DNA of 64,000 nt, from NCBI GenBank assembly GCA_009193035.1, contig SWDT01000200.1, positions 62,001 through 126,000 on the forward strand, in the 5' to 3' direction. A program made the position numbers and the translations under genes. The first letter of the stretch is position 1. Every line of letters begins with the position of its first letter. This stretch comes from Halicephalobus mephisto (Eukaryota > Nematoda > Chromadorea > Rhabditida > Panagrolaimidae). The notes beneath the pieces were generated by a model. The model was given only the letters and a program-made list of their open reading frames with translations, did no database searches and was not told the DNA's origin. Positions 24,307 to 38,676 of the stretch are shown piece by piece.

Positions 24307-26551
24307 TCATTAATTCCGAGTTATTATTGTCCAAAATATCATCTAGGGTACTTCTGACTTCTAAATTAGAAAAGAATAAAGATCTCACTTTCGAGGACTA
24401 AAATCAATCGACAAACCTATAATTACAGCATAAAGCATCTGTTTTCAATGGCAGTCTTTCATGTTGATGCTAAAATTGTCGTTGGTGGGGTAAAAACATA
24501 ATGACGTCGGTTTCGAGGAAATAACTACGAGAAGGAACACTATCATTAGGGTATGAAGTTATTCAATTATAAGCCGTAAAAAGCAACATCCAAAATCCCG
24601 TTTTTCACAACGAAGCCAATGAGCTTCTTTCGATATAGTTTACTATATTGACGAAGAAATGCTCTTCAAGTTAGTCTTTTTCTGGGATTCCTAAGTTGAA
24701 TAACTTGTGCTTCCCACGAGAAGTCCAGAAGTACGCATTGAATGCTTTCCTGTCTAAATATTTATCTTATGTTCATTTATCAGTGTTTCAGATACACAAT
24801 ACTGATCACTTCAATCCTGTGTGAATTCCCTCGTATGGAATGATATCAGTCATATCGGCTGATAAGCTCTCGAACGTTGTGACTATCTTTTACGGCGTTT
24901 AGAATGACGATGAAATCTCAGATAATGCAGGAGGTAGATCTTCAAGAGAACTAACTAGAAAACACTTCACACTTATCCTTCATGACAATAGGATCACAAG
25001 TGTACCATTTGTCACGTAAACAAATCTATTAACACCTGCAAACCTGATCAATAGAGCACAAAATCACAAACCTCGGGAACTTCTTTCACAGCAAACTCTA
25101 TCTTCAGGTGTTTTTAGTGATCGAGTGTTTTTCAGACAAAGGAAAAACATTGTTTTTACCATTACTTGTCGAGAATATAAAACTCGAAAGTAAACCTTCG
25201 GAGTAATTTCTATGAAAAAGCAGCCATGAAAGAAAACAACACATTTTATATTTGTTATCGAAAGGAAATAAAATGAAGAACAATATTCACTTTAATGATA
25301 TCCGCGATGGGACATTTTTTCAAGCATTTGTGATTTGATTTTTATAACTTTAACTTAAAAATTAAAAACAACCATTTTAAATAACTTTACATCCGTCATA
25401 TAGTATTTCAAAGCCATTTTAGGTAAACTTCCACTTTTTAAATAAAGCTTTGATGTAAAACCTCAAGTGCCTTTGAAATCCAGAGGTAGTCTTCGGAATC
25501 TATCGGTTCGATCACCCTATTGCAAGTGCTTTTTGTTCAGTTCCAACTCTAAAATTAGAATATAAATGATTGGGAGAGAAGTGTCAGGGACAGAAATGTC
25601 ACATAAGAATGATATCCGCCTTGTATTATTAGTGCAGGAAGATTTGTCGAGACCCCTAATTTCGGTCATCCTAAAACCACCAGCTGCAGTTAAGATCAAC
25701 GCACGAAACACAATTGCGCAGTACTGGAAGTAACCCCTCTTCCATTAACTCGCTAAGCTACTGAGGATGGGGATCAGTTGCGAAATTCCAACCACCACAA
25801 GAGACCACTTTCAAGTCTCATAGGAAGCATTACTAGAATTTCCCTGCGATCCTTGTGACTATCGGTTCTATTTTAGTGATGATCGAATGCGATAAAAAAG
25901 AGGATCCACACTCGAGGTATGCAGATAAAGAACAACATTCTACACCTGCAGACACCACTCGAAACAGAACCCAAGGAGCCTTCCCTGAAACGGAGCAATC
26001 GCAGATCCATTTGATTTACTTGATTAACCTGGGTGTACATTAAGTGTTTCTGTGGCAAGTAACGTGTTCACCGTTGGGTGCTGACTATGTAACCACAAAT
26101 CAGTACAACCACTCGCACACCAAATTCGAATCCAGTTGCATCGCAAGCCCCCACTTGGAAGCCCGCCAAATTCCCGCATTTGCAGCTATCAGTTCCACTT
26201 GTTTGCACAAAAAATATCTCAATAGTTCCTTGCTTCTGCAAAGAATCGCTCAATAAAGGGATTTCAATCGCAAGAATGCAGCAGAAACAAGTCTGAAAGG
26301 AGGTCGGATCAATCTCTGGCGGGCCTGTTTCGTCACCGAAACAGCACAGATGACCATACACGAGAGGAGCGGCAACACGGGTCGACAGGCGAACGCACTC
26401 GCTATCTAACACACCCTCCTCTCCCGCGTCCCGCAACGAAGAGCCTGCGCCGGTCGTTTCTGCCTGGCTCTTTCCAAACCTTCATTCACTGCATTCGTCT
26501 TGAAGAACGCTGCGTGGCTCTATTTTCGGAGTCACTTTTGCTTTTTTCTTC
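24307..26551. other. Intergenic region upstream of PABP
   Basis: About 2.2 kb between the SKICH stop and the PABP promoter. It becomes more GC-rich after about 26,040. A 122-codon minus-strand frame at 26068-26436 has no recognisable domain and is probably chance. No other feature was found. Confidence 0.5.
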
Positions 26552-26557
26552 TATAAA
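26552..26557 (+). promoter_or_regulatory. TATA box, PABP promoter
   Basis: TATAAA preceded by a pyrimidine-rich tract (TTTGCTTTTTTCTTC) and followed after about 25 nt by the A-rich leader of the PABP mRNA. The position fits the start of the 5' UTR exon that ends at the GTGAGT donor at 26644. Confidence 0.5.
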
Positions 26558-26563
26558 ATTACC

Positions 26564-26643
26564 TAAAAAGAAAAAAAATATTAAAACTTGCTAAAACCCC
26601 AAAAAACTACAAAACTTGAAAAAACCCGTCTCGTGAAAACAAG
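26564..26643 (+). promoter_or_regulatory. A-rich 5' leader of the PABP mRNA
   Basis: The leader exon consists of repeated oligo(A) runs of 4-8 nt separated by C/T (for example TAAAACCCCAAAAAACTAC). Vertebrate PABP mRNAs carry an A-rich autoregulatory sequence in the 5' UTR to which the protein binds and represses its own translation. The same arrangement here is an inference from composition and position. An intron (26644-26690) separates the leader from the start codon. Confidence 0.6.
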
Positions 26644-26647
26644 GTGA

Positions 26648-28705
<2,058 letters not shown>

Positions 28706-28817
28706 AGGAATACCGAGACGTCGAAAAAACGACTCCACCATACGGCTTTCTTCAAGGCGTTTTGCTTCTTTGATATAATCCAAAAAATTCAAAAAAATGT
28801 TGTTATTTGTTTTCTCT

Positions 28818-28910
28818 AATAAATATAATCCGAAGTACTAGGTTCATGCCGTTCGTTATCTGAGAGTTCGCAGGGGTTCCCGTGGGGTGATATATGAAGC
28901 GGTTTTTCAG
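28818..28910 (+). promoter_or_regulatory. Operon-like intercistronic region: poly(A) signal to trans-splice acceptor
   Basis: AATAAA at 28818-28823 is the PABP poly(A) signal. TTTTTCAG ends at 28910, and the next gene's ATG follows with no base between. The 87-nt gap matches the intercistronic spacing typical of nematode operons, where downstream cistrons are spliced to an SL2-type leader. Confidence 0.6.
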
Positions 28911-29448
28911 ATGGAAGCCTCGGGTGCAGGTGATGTCTCCGATGAATTGAGGTCCAACTTCTTGCGGGCTGCAACGGGTTTGAGTGAATTGCCTCTTTTC
29001 CTGAGAGCCCAGCTCTCGAGTCTGGCGAAACCGGGAAGGTTGAAGGAAGACAGGTGCCAAGTGTGTGGGCTTAGATTGGACGAATTGGATGTCAAGCTGA
29101 GAACGGCTCCCGGCAAACAGAGGAAGGCGAAGCTGGTGGTTACCTGCTCTGGTTGCAAATCAGAGTCTTTTCTGTCTCTTCCCAGGAGAAAGCAGGAAAA
29201 AAAGCAAGTTCCGGATTCGAAGACGAGAAAAAGGGAAAAGAAGAAACTCAAGTAAGTTTTCGGCTGATCTCCTGGTTTCATATATCAATTCTAGGCCAGT
29301 CCAACTGCCAGTGCTCACGAAGGCGGAGAAGAGATCCAGCAAAGCCAACAGACTGGCCAAGTTGGTCGCATCGATGACCAGGGAGGAGGAGAAGGAAGCC
29401 AAAGACGGTTCGTCGCTTGCATCTTTCCTCAGATCTCTTGGTAATTGA
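28911..29448 (+). CDS. Zinc-ribbon protein, unknown function
   Basis: Exons 28911-29251 and 29295-29448 join in frame to 164 aa. One CxxC pair (CQVCG, about residue 45) and a second (CSGCKSE, about 78) are about 30 residues apart and can form a zinc ribbon. A long Lys/Arg-rich stretch follows (KTRKREKKKLKPVQLPVLTK), ending in SLASFLRSLGN. The layout recalls small RNA-processing zinc ribbons such as the Rpr2 or C18orf21 (UPF0711) type, but this is only a suggestion. The start directly after TTTTTCAG and the short gap to PABP suggest that it is the second gene of an operon, consistent with an RNA-related role. Confidence 0.75.
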
Positions 29449-29877
29449 TTCAGCTTTATCCTCTATAAATCCATGTTTTCCATGTGATGTGATTATTTCC
29501 ATATTTGCACAAACGACTAAGGAAAATGACCAGTGATCGAGTTTTGGGAAAGGGAAGGAAATCGGCAGCGGGTGGAAACAAGCTGCGGAAACAGACCAGT
29601 CTTGCTGATTGACGTTTCGTTGACCTAGAATAAGTCTCGCTTTCACGTTTAGGAATTTAAAAAATACCGGGACGTTCTTTTTGAAACCGATCTGGGGTGA
29701 GGGACTGCAAAAATTAACGGACTCCAAAGTCGTCGGGGAGCTGGAAACGATTTACGGATGACCAAGCTTTCTCAAAGTAGTCTGCTCCACTCGCGGCACC
29801 GGAGTTGAGCCTTTCGCAGTCTGTGGATTTCTTGTTTGCTTTTTAGTATTTTTATTTGTTTGGTTGTTCTGCGAGAG

Positions 29878-32330
29878 ATGGAGAAATTGATTTTGACTGA
29901 TTACGAAAAACTGTTGGAGTCGCACATCGCGAAACTCGAAGAGTACGTCTTTCACCGACTTGTCCTTCTCCAAAATCAGAATACAAGTCTCGAAAAAGTC
30001 CGGGATTCAAAGAGAAACATTGAACAGTCGTTAGTATCCGAAATCGGCAAACTCTCGACGGAATTCGACCAACTCTGTTCGGAGTCCGAACCTGAAATCG
30101 ACTTGGAATTTCTCCAGCACCAACAGGAGGAGCACGAAAATGATGTTCAATTACTTTTGCAGATTCTCGGAAAGGTTTACAACAGGGAACAGAGGACAGG
30201 TAACTTTGAGGTGAACTTGGTTTTTTGAAGGCAATTTGCAGAGGAAAAGCTTCAACGGGAACTGGAAAAGGTCAAAAAAGAAAAGGCAAATGCCGAGGCT
30301 AGTTCCCTCACTGCCGCTGATACCAAAAAGATTCAGGTCTTGTGTGAATCAGCAACACACGCGTTTGAGGAATGCGTGTCTAAGAAGCAGATTCAGGTTG
30401 ATTGGCATTTTCGGACAGTTTATAGTTGAATTGTTACAGCAAGACTACATCGAGAGACTGAGAGCGGATATCCTGTTGGCCGAGAAGAAAGTGAACCAGT
30501 TGTCTTTCGTTTTGGGCCAGAAAAGGAGGTAAAATTAGTTCTTGCTTTGACTCATAATAACTTGACTTGAAATTAGTCACAACAACCTGCCGAATTACAC
30601 GGAACTGAGGAAAGCTGTAGAAAAGTTAAAAACCCTCAACAACTGCGGAATTCACGATTGGGATGAATGTCTCGAGGCTTCCGTCAAAGAAGAATCTGCA
30701 CAGAGTTTGACAGACGATGAAAGTCGCTTATTTGATGAGAAGGTTGAACAAGTCAGGAATTTCGTCGTGATAAGGGAGGAGAACGTATACATTGAGGTAA
30801 CTTCCTTATTACTACGATAGAAGACAAATCATTCATTGTAGAACGTGATCCAATGCCTCCAATCAAAGTTACAGGAGTTGGAGACTTATTCCGATGACAT
30901 TCATGCCTACCATGCAACCCTGAATGACAGGTACCTCACTGCAAAGGCGACATTCGAGAGCAAGTCCTCTCGTTTGGTGGGTCATCTTTTAATTACAGCA
31001 ATTCCGTAAACAGCAGAATCCTCAATTCAGGTCTCGCATGTGGATGAAGTTCAAAAAGAGATCTTCAATGCCGAGATCAAGACAGAAATTCAGAACTTTC
31101 TGTTTTCGATGATCCAAAAGTGCTTGTTTTCCTACGGTGAGTTTCAGCCGCAAGACTTGTGCCAACCGCAAATGAACCTATTCGTCGAGAACATGTTTCC
31201 ATTGGACAACAGAGCACTTAGCCTTTTGGAGCTCTGTGACAAGAAACAGAAACTGATCTTCGAAGCCGGAAGGACGAGGGATTCTCTCATCTTCAGGAAT
31301 TCCAGGATCAAAATAGAGGCAAGTTTCTTCACCATTCCCGTAATGTTGCAGAGTGTTTTCAGCTAGAAGTCAGCATGAAAGCTGTTGAGGAGATCTTCTC
31401 CAGAAGAGATCAACTCGAATCCGAGATGCATGCCATCGAGTTCACCCCTGTGGAGGCACCGGAAGAAAACGATATCGTGAGAGATCCGGAAGATGAAAAA
31501 ATCCGAGAGCAAATGGAATCGGACTTAATGAAGATAACTTTGGACATAGGCCAGATGAAAAGTGAAATAACACTACTTAATTCTGAGCTTGATCAAATTC
31601 TGTAAGTTTCTTCCGAGCAAATCCAATTGACTTCAATTTCAGTGCTAATTGCGAAGCTCTCGACAAGCAAATCCAGAAATTGAAGCCGTTCTCCAATTTC
31701 AAAGCCACCAACGACGAAATCACCTCGTTGACGAAAGAATTGAACTCCTTCGTTTCAAGACAACATGAAATTATCACCGAATGCACTGCTATCCGGAAGG
31801 TTGGATTTCTGTCAAAGAGGATCAATTCCCAGGTTATTTTCAGGAATTAAAGTTTATCGTTTCCCGTCGAGACTGTGCTGTAAACAACTTCCTTAGCTAC
31901 CTCAGCAACCTGAATCAGACGGACAAAGACTACCCGAAACTGGAGTTCTTGAAAGAACAGGTGGATGATCTGAAGAAAGCTGTGCAAGACGCGAAAAGCA
32001 AATTACTCAAGAAAACACACAAGTACATCAAAATATGATCAACTTTATAGGAATGAATAACGAATATTGACCCGTAGTTGTTTCTTTGCTCAACCAGATA
32101 TCGTACTATGTGCAAAAACTGCCCCTTCCCAGGAACTCCGTCAACTGGAAGTTGTCTATTCCAATGAGTTCGGTGTCTCTGAGATTTCGAACTTCGAAGG
32201 CAATCTGAAAGTTGGATTAAGAATAAATTCAAGTTTAAACCCCATTACATATTCATAGGCTCCGGTGAGAAGAAGAGTCGAGGAATTCTTCCAGGAGGTA
32301 GATGAGGAGTCTGAGAATTGGATTGGCTAA
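29878..32330 (+). CDS. Coiled-coil protein of 662 aa, unknown family
   Basis: Eleven exons (29878-30199, 30242-30396, 30440-30528, 30577-30796, 30842-30976, 31031-31318, 31363-31601, 31643-31799, 31844-32022, 32078-32210, 32259-32330) join in frame without a stop. Intron 6 (31319-31362) is GC-AG. Almost the whole protein is heptad-like helix from LESHIAKLEEYVFHRLVLLQ to KEQVDDLKKAVQDAKSKLL, interrupted near residue 330 by a less charged segment (LFSMIQKCLFSYGEFQPQDL). The end is acidic (VEEFFQEVDEESENW). The length and coil content would suit a centrosomal, kinetochore or motor-adaptor role, but I recognise no family. The stop codon lies four bases from the stop of the convergent MAM/mucin gene. 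Confidence 0.75.
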
Positions 32331-32334
32331 AATT

Positions 32335-35300
32335 TCACTTTTTCCGAAGTAAAGCGGTAATTTGTCTTACGATAGCTAAAACAGTCTCCACGATCGTATC
32401 ATTCCGTTTGACGAAAACAGTAAACGTGGTGAAAGTAAGATTGTCCAAAGCCGTTCTGTATTCGAAGGTGAAAATTGCGCTATTTGGAAGTTCAAATGGA
32501 GGTGTCAAGATTCTAGACCATCTGATAGGACCACTAATAAAAGCGAACATTTCTCCTGTAATCGTAACGCTCATTGATACATATATAAAAAGAATAGGGA
32601 CTTTTCTGAAGTCGGTCTTTTGAAATGAATTGTATATCTTCTTAAAGCTCTTCATATGTGTATTCAGAATCTGTGATATGTTTTTGCTGAATACGTTTTC
32701 AAAGGACACAAATCGAAAAACGTAAAATTTATGTCGGAAGCTAAAAACCTAGAGTTTCACTTTTTAAAATATATTCGTTCTTTGCTTTGATCTTATCAAT
32801 TTCGGCAATTAATGGTGGTACACAATTCCAAATTTTAAGCTCATTGTTAGCGTTGATTAATGATTCGAAAAAGTAGCTCGAAGCACATCAAGGTGCAATT
32901 TCTCATATGTTAAAAGCTCATGATTTTTTGGGAAATAGTCTGCTGTAAAATTACACTAAACAAAAATAGAGTGCAAGTTTCAAACCCATGCTGCAGAACC
33001 TATATAATCATTACCTTATTTTGAGGGAGGGTTTAAACAAAATACTTTTCCTTACCTTCTCTTTGAGGAGCAATGACGTTGTGGGTTTTTGTGGAATTCA
33101 AGTCTCCAACTGGAGTGTTTCCTGTTGTCCAGGCTGTTCTTTGAACATAAGAGGAACAAGGACTAGTTTCTTCAAAGGTACATGTCAGAATCCGACAAAC
33201 TTCTTGGCGGTTGTCTGGGATTGCCTGAACTATGGAAGACGCTACGAGACTGAAAGGTGGAGGTAAAGTACTTTTCACTGTAACTGTAGTTCCTGATGAA
33301 GATACAAGTGGGAAAGAAGTAGAAGGGAGAGAAGGATTGCTATGCGATGCTGTTTGAACAGCCGCTACGGTAGTTGTACCTTCAGCAATTGTTTCTATCA
33401 CTTGTGGGTCGTCACGGAGAAGTGATGTGGTAGTCTTGATATTATCCATAGTTACTCGCTGAGTAGTTGTCATTTGAGATGGCGTTGTTTCCGCGACTAC
33501 TTGTGGAACATTTGAAGAGGTTTTAGAAGTAGTTTTTGTCGTAGCTTCCGATTCTGAAGTAAGATTCTGATGAACTGTGGTTTCCGTAATTTCTCCATTA
33601 GCGAATGATGTTCTAACAGTTGGAGTTTCTGTCGTCAATGGGACCGGGTGTTGATGAACAGTAGTCTCGGCAATTTCTCCTTCTTCCTCTTTTGGAGTAG
33701 TAACAATAGAAATTGGTTTTGTTGTTAATGAGATATCTTCAGAGGGAGGAGTTGTTTCCATCACTTCAACAGGGTTTAAAACGAATTGAGTTGTTGTGTT
33801 TATCGATTCTGATTCATTTCCTGAAAAAGTTTCTACGAATACACTCTCCGTTGTCGCTGAGATGTTGTCAGGAGGTAAAGTCGCGTTCAAGGTTTCTCCA
33901 TTATCTATCGTTGCAGAAACATTGTCAGGTGGAGTCGTTTCCATTACTTCAACGGGATTTGAAACAGATTGGGTTGTTGTTAATGATATGTTTTCAGAGG
34001 GGGGAGTTGTTTCCATCACTTCAACGGGATTTGAAACAGATTGAGTTGTTGTGTTTATCGATTCTGATTCATTTCCTGAAGAAGTTTCTACGAATACACT
34101 CTCCGTTGTCACTGAGATGTTGTCAGGAGGTAAAGTAGCATTCAAGATTTCTCCATTATCTATCGTTGCAGAAACATTGTCAGGTGGAGTCGTTTCCATT
34201 ACTTCAACGGGGTTTGAAACAGATTCGGTTGTTGTTAATGATATGTTTTCAGAGGGGGGAGTTGTTTCCATCACTTCAACGGGATTTGAAACAGATTGAG
34301 TTGTTGTGTTTATTGATTCTGATTCATTTCCTGAAGAAGTTTCTACGAATACACTCTCCGTTGTCACTGAGATGTTGTCAGGAGGTAAAGTAGCATTCAA
34401 GATTTCTCCATTATCTATCGTTGCAGAAATATTCTCAGATGGGGTCGTTTCCATCACTTCAACGGGGTTTAAAACGGATTGGGTTGTTGTTAATGATATG
34501 TTTTCAGAGGGGGGAGTTGTTTCCATCACTTCAACAGGGTTTAAAACGGATTGAGTTGTTGTGTTTATCGATTCTGATTCATTTCCTGAAGAAGTTTCTA
34601 CGAATACACTCTCCGTTGTCACTGAGATATTGTCAGGAGATAAAGTCGCGTTCAAGGTTTCTCCATTATCTATCGTTGCAGAAACATTCTCAGATGGGGT
34701 CGTTTCCATTACTTCAACGGGGTTTGAAACAGATTGGGTTGTTGTCGTTATTGATTCTGATTCATTTCCTGAAAATATTGTTGTAAATCCATTTTCTGTC
34801 GTCACTGAGATGTTGTCAGGAGGTAAAGTCGCATTCAAGGTTTCTCCATTATCTATCGTTGCAGAAATATTCTCAGGTGGAGTTGTCTCCATCAACTCCC
34901 ATTCATTTACTGGAAATGTTACTACGAAGTCACTTTTAGTTGTCAGTGAGATATTAATAGCTAAAGTTGTATTTGACATTTCTTCTTCATCTGCCATAGT
35001 TACGGACATATTTTTAGGAGTAGTTTCCATCAACTCCCATTCATTTCCTGAAGGTGTTGCAGAGAATTCCTCTTTGGTGGTCAACGAGATATTGTCCGAA
35101 TTAGGAGTTGTGTCCACAACAGTTTCGTTATCAGCAGGAGAAGTAACGGTAAAATTCATTTCTGTGGTTGACCCAGGCAATGACGTCAGAACATTTTGTT
35201 CAGTAGTTGTTTCTATTTGGTTTACCGATGCGGTTGTGTTGAACTCACTTTCCGTCGTATTCTGAGAATCAAGAGTAGTTTCCATCACAACTTCAGTATC

Positions 35301-37141
35301 TTGTCGTTGCTGCGTTGTTGTTTTAATTTCCAGAGACTCTGTGTTTGAGAGAGTAGTTTCAAATTTAGAGTCCTCTGGAGTTGTCTTCATCAATTCCAGA
35401 GTGGTTGTGTGAGAATTGTTCAAATTGGCTGTTGTTTCCATTACTATATTGCTAGAATTCTCATTTACTGTTACGATTAGTGAAGGATTGGTAGTTGTTT
35501 CTAGAATCTTAGTAGTTGGAACTGGAGATGTTTCGATAAGTTCTGCATTTGTTGTTTTCTGTCGGGAAGTTGTCTCCATTACCTCTGTAGTTTGTTTCTG
35601 AGTTGTTGTTTGTAGCACTTCAGAAGATTCTGTAATATTCTTTTCATTTATAGTGGTTTCCATAACTTCAACTGGAGTCGATGGAACCTTGGCAGTTGTC
35701 GTAGATATTAAGTTGTCAACAGTTGGGAAAGTGCTTTTAGTTCCAGAACCAGTGACTTCTGAAAAAAGTACAGAAGTTGAAGGTGGGTTTGTTGCTTGAC
35801 TTGTCAAAAGGATGGGTAAAGTGGTCGTTGCTGTTGACAAATTAGATGAGCTAGTTGTTGGAGGAATTGTGGAGTTAATGACGAGTGGTTCAGTCGTGAT
35901 CAAATGAGTTACTGAAGGAGTTGCAGTCATAATCGTTGTTGGAGCTATTGATGAGTCTGTTGTTGGGTTACTCGTTGTATTGTTGTCAGATGTAACATTC
36001 GTTGAATTATCTGTCGGGAATGTCGTAGTTCTAGTCGTTACTGGATTAACAGATGATGTGATCACTGGTTCAGTATTGGTTTCTTGCTTTTCTGTGTCTG
36101 AGCTACTGGTGTTGTCCATTGACGAAGTCACAGGCGTCTGCAGAATTGGTACTGTTGTTGTGGTTGTATTTCCAGTACTTGAAGAACTCTCCTGTGCGGT
36201 CGTTGTTGTAGTTACCGGTGCATTCACTCCGAATGTGAAAAGCATTATACCGGTTGTAGTCATTGGATTAATTGTGGAACTATTCATTACAGGATTTGTT
36301 ACTTCAAATTCATCCGCTGGAAGTATACTAGTGAGAATCATGTCCTCGTAATCTTCAGCGGGAACCGGTTTCTGTGTGCAGCTCTTGATTGAAATTGTCA
36401 TGTTGTCAAGAATCGCAAATCCCCCTCGGAAATCTGTACTTTGGTACGTAAAATTGGATGCAATCATAAATATCTAGAAAATAGTAACTACTAATCGGAT
36501 TTGACTTTCGAAAACTCACTTGAAAAGTCATGTTTCCCATGGGGGGAATTACGATATTTACTGGTCCTGGACTTGCTTTTTCTGGAAAGTTGCTGCAGAA
36601 ATCGTAGTTAGGAAACGTCTTCATGGTCGACTTGATGCAGATAGACATTTTGACCCACGGGGAAAGCCAATACATGAGGGAGAACTGGTCCGTCCCAAAG
36701 GGACAAGATACGACGTCGCTCATCAGAATGGCCTTCGAGTTGTTCTTTGAAGGATCATCTGAAGCGGCAACTGCATAGACTGAGGCTGAAAAAGATTTAA
36801 CCACAATGACAATGGTGACTCCAACAAGGTTCCATACTCGGTAAAACATGGCTCCCGGTTGCCAACTGAAAGTAACTGGGGTCCAAGTAGGCATTGCTCT
36901 GATACCATTTCAGATCCACAGAACTGTCCCTCAAGTTGTGCCATCTGCAATCTGCATCAAACTCCGTGCAATTCAGCAATGTGATGTTGATGGATTCCTT
37001 CACTAAGGTCTCCTCTATATGGACATCGCCTCCGGCAGACGGACTGTCCAGCAAGTAGTTCATATTGATGCTGCTTTCTTGAGCGCGACTAAGGACGACA
37101 AATATCAACAGGAGAACGAAATTCATGTTCCAGAGACCCAT
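32335..37141 (-). CDS. Secreted MAM-domain mucin-like protein with Thr/Ser tandem repeats
   Basis: Exons 37141-36838, 36785-36520, 36473-33056 and 32555-32335 join in frame to 1,402 aa. A signal peptide (MNFVLLLIFVVLSRA; ATG at 37141 or 37126) is followed by a complete MAM domain (CRWHN..., SLMYWLSPWVKMSICIKS, GGFAILDNMTISIKSC). A mucin region of about 1,000 residues rich in Thr, Ser, Val and Glu follows, with dozens of N-x-S/T sites. Its middle is a tandem 85-aa repeat containing PVEVMETTP and NATLPPDNIS. A second MAM domain starts at CTFEETSPCSSYVQRTAW but ends early: the C-terminal third is missing. A GTAAGA at 32370 might be a donor to a further exon, but none is evident before the next gene. 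The protein is probably a glycosylated surface or cuticle component. The 500-nt intron 3 is longer than average. Confidence 0.8.
33720..34935 (-). repeat. 255-bp tandem repeat in the mucin region
   Basis: Four nearly identical copies with an exact 255-bp period (marker GATTCTGATTCATTTCCTGA at 33805, 34060, 34315 and 34570). A shortened fifth copy has its marker at 34753, 183 bp on. Each unit itself contains two related halves with the PVEVMETTP block. The period is 85 codons, so copy-number changes keep the reading frame. The high identity implies recent unequal exchange or gene conversion. Confidence 0.95.
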
Positions 37142-38676
37142 TCGTTCGCTGTACTAATAATGGCAGCCGCACATATACGGGATAATATTCCGGTCCCAAT
37201 TAACCAGTCATTACCCGTTTGCTAGGGATTAGTACACCAATGAGACATTTGGACATATTGTTTATACCGTTCTATGTGAACATCGAAAATCAACTAACGT
37301 CATTGCTTTACTTGTCGTATTCAATGACTTTGGAGTTTCGGAAATTCCTCCATTGACGTCAAATGACGGAGATTAAAGACCACAATACTTATCCCATCGT
37401 TAATCACATTTAGGTCAAAAGTTAATTCAATAACAACTAAATTTAGATTCCTCAGGTTCTACGAAAATTGTACGAAACAAAACCGACAGGAAGAGTGATT
37501 ATCTGGAATCTCCGTCATTAATAGGAAATTCAATTTTGTTCAGAATTAACTGATAGTGTCTTAAAAGTGGATTTAGAATCAATAGGGTTTGACACTGGAA
37601 GCAATCAAATCTGCTTCTTAAGGGCTTTAGAAAACAGTTAACGTTGGACATCTGTCCGTAAAACTCATTTCAGCAAAGCATTCGTGAAAAACTGATCAGC
37701 AGGAAGACGAAATCCATCTCAACAACTTGCCAACAAGAGATCTTAAAGTTATTGCGAGAAAAACAACCAAGTTTGCATGTCACTTTCCTTATTCTGTTAT
37801 CCAGTCCGGCGGTATAAAAGATAACTTCCAGGAAGGTGTAGGAGTCATCCGGGGCATTTCAGTGAGAAACAAGGCGGTTTTTTGTTCCTGTTGCTGATGC
37901 GAACTTGCTTACAGTACTTGTCATCGAGGCTTTTTTCTCAATGCCTTCCTGAAACGAACAATCATAATTAATAGTTTCGTCGCAACTCTGAAAGATGGTT
38001 TTTCCTGATTTTCCTAAATGCTCCCCATTTTGTCAGGGGGTTTGGCAACTAGTTTGAGATTTATCCTTTTTAATCTTCGCTGATTGGACAATTTTAATCA
38101 GGGTAGATCAAGTTACTGTGGATGTTCGAATCGAAGGAAATTCTCACAGGTTGAAATTGATTCCTTTACTAGAGTGATACTCCCAAAATCCGACACCCTT
38201 GGAAGTCCCTGACTCTATCAGTAATTCTGAAATAGAGTTGATCAGAAAAAAACTTATTCTGGCTCTTCCTGTATGTGTAAAATCATCCATCCTCTTTGGT
38301 CCTTGACCCAAGGTATCTTCGATTAGTCTCGTTTCATTACGGGTTTGTTTCTCCTAGTCTTCTTGGATTGTTCCAACTCACTGCTGCCTTCATCTCCATA
38401 TGACCCAAACCACATGTTCAACATCACATCAAGTGGAGAATGAGTGACAAATAAGATTCTGAATTAACAATTTTCCCCCGGTATTCAAGTTTCCCATACC
38501 CGAAACAATTTATCCAATGAGATAACAAACGAATCAAACAAAAATCATGCTCACACCTCCAATCCCGCAACTGTGTTGTTGGCAGACACAACCGGAGTGT
38601 TCGTCAAATTGTGCTTGTTATGCTTCATGTTTCTCCTGTAAGTGCTCAGTTGGCATCAAAAACGACAGAATAAAAC
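37142..38676. other. Intergenic, no supported gene
   Basis: About 1.5 kb between the start of the MAM/mucin gene and the stop of the polo kinase, both on the minus strand. It should hold the mucin gene promoter and the kinase 3' UTR. No frame, RNA or repeat stands out. Confidence 0.5.

Noticed and set aside
26068..26436. 122-codon minus-strand frame upstream of PABP
   Set aside because: No domain, and it ends in the promoter-proximal region of PABP; more likely chance in a GC-richer patch.
34561..35265. Plus-strand frames of 82-234 codons repeated opposite the mucin repeats
   Set aside because: They repeat only because the 255-bp unit is a multiple of three. The minus strand carries the MAM domains, signal peptide and splice sites.
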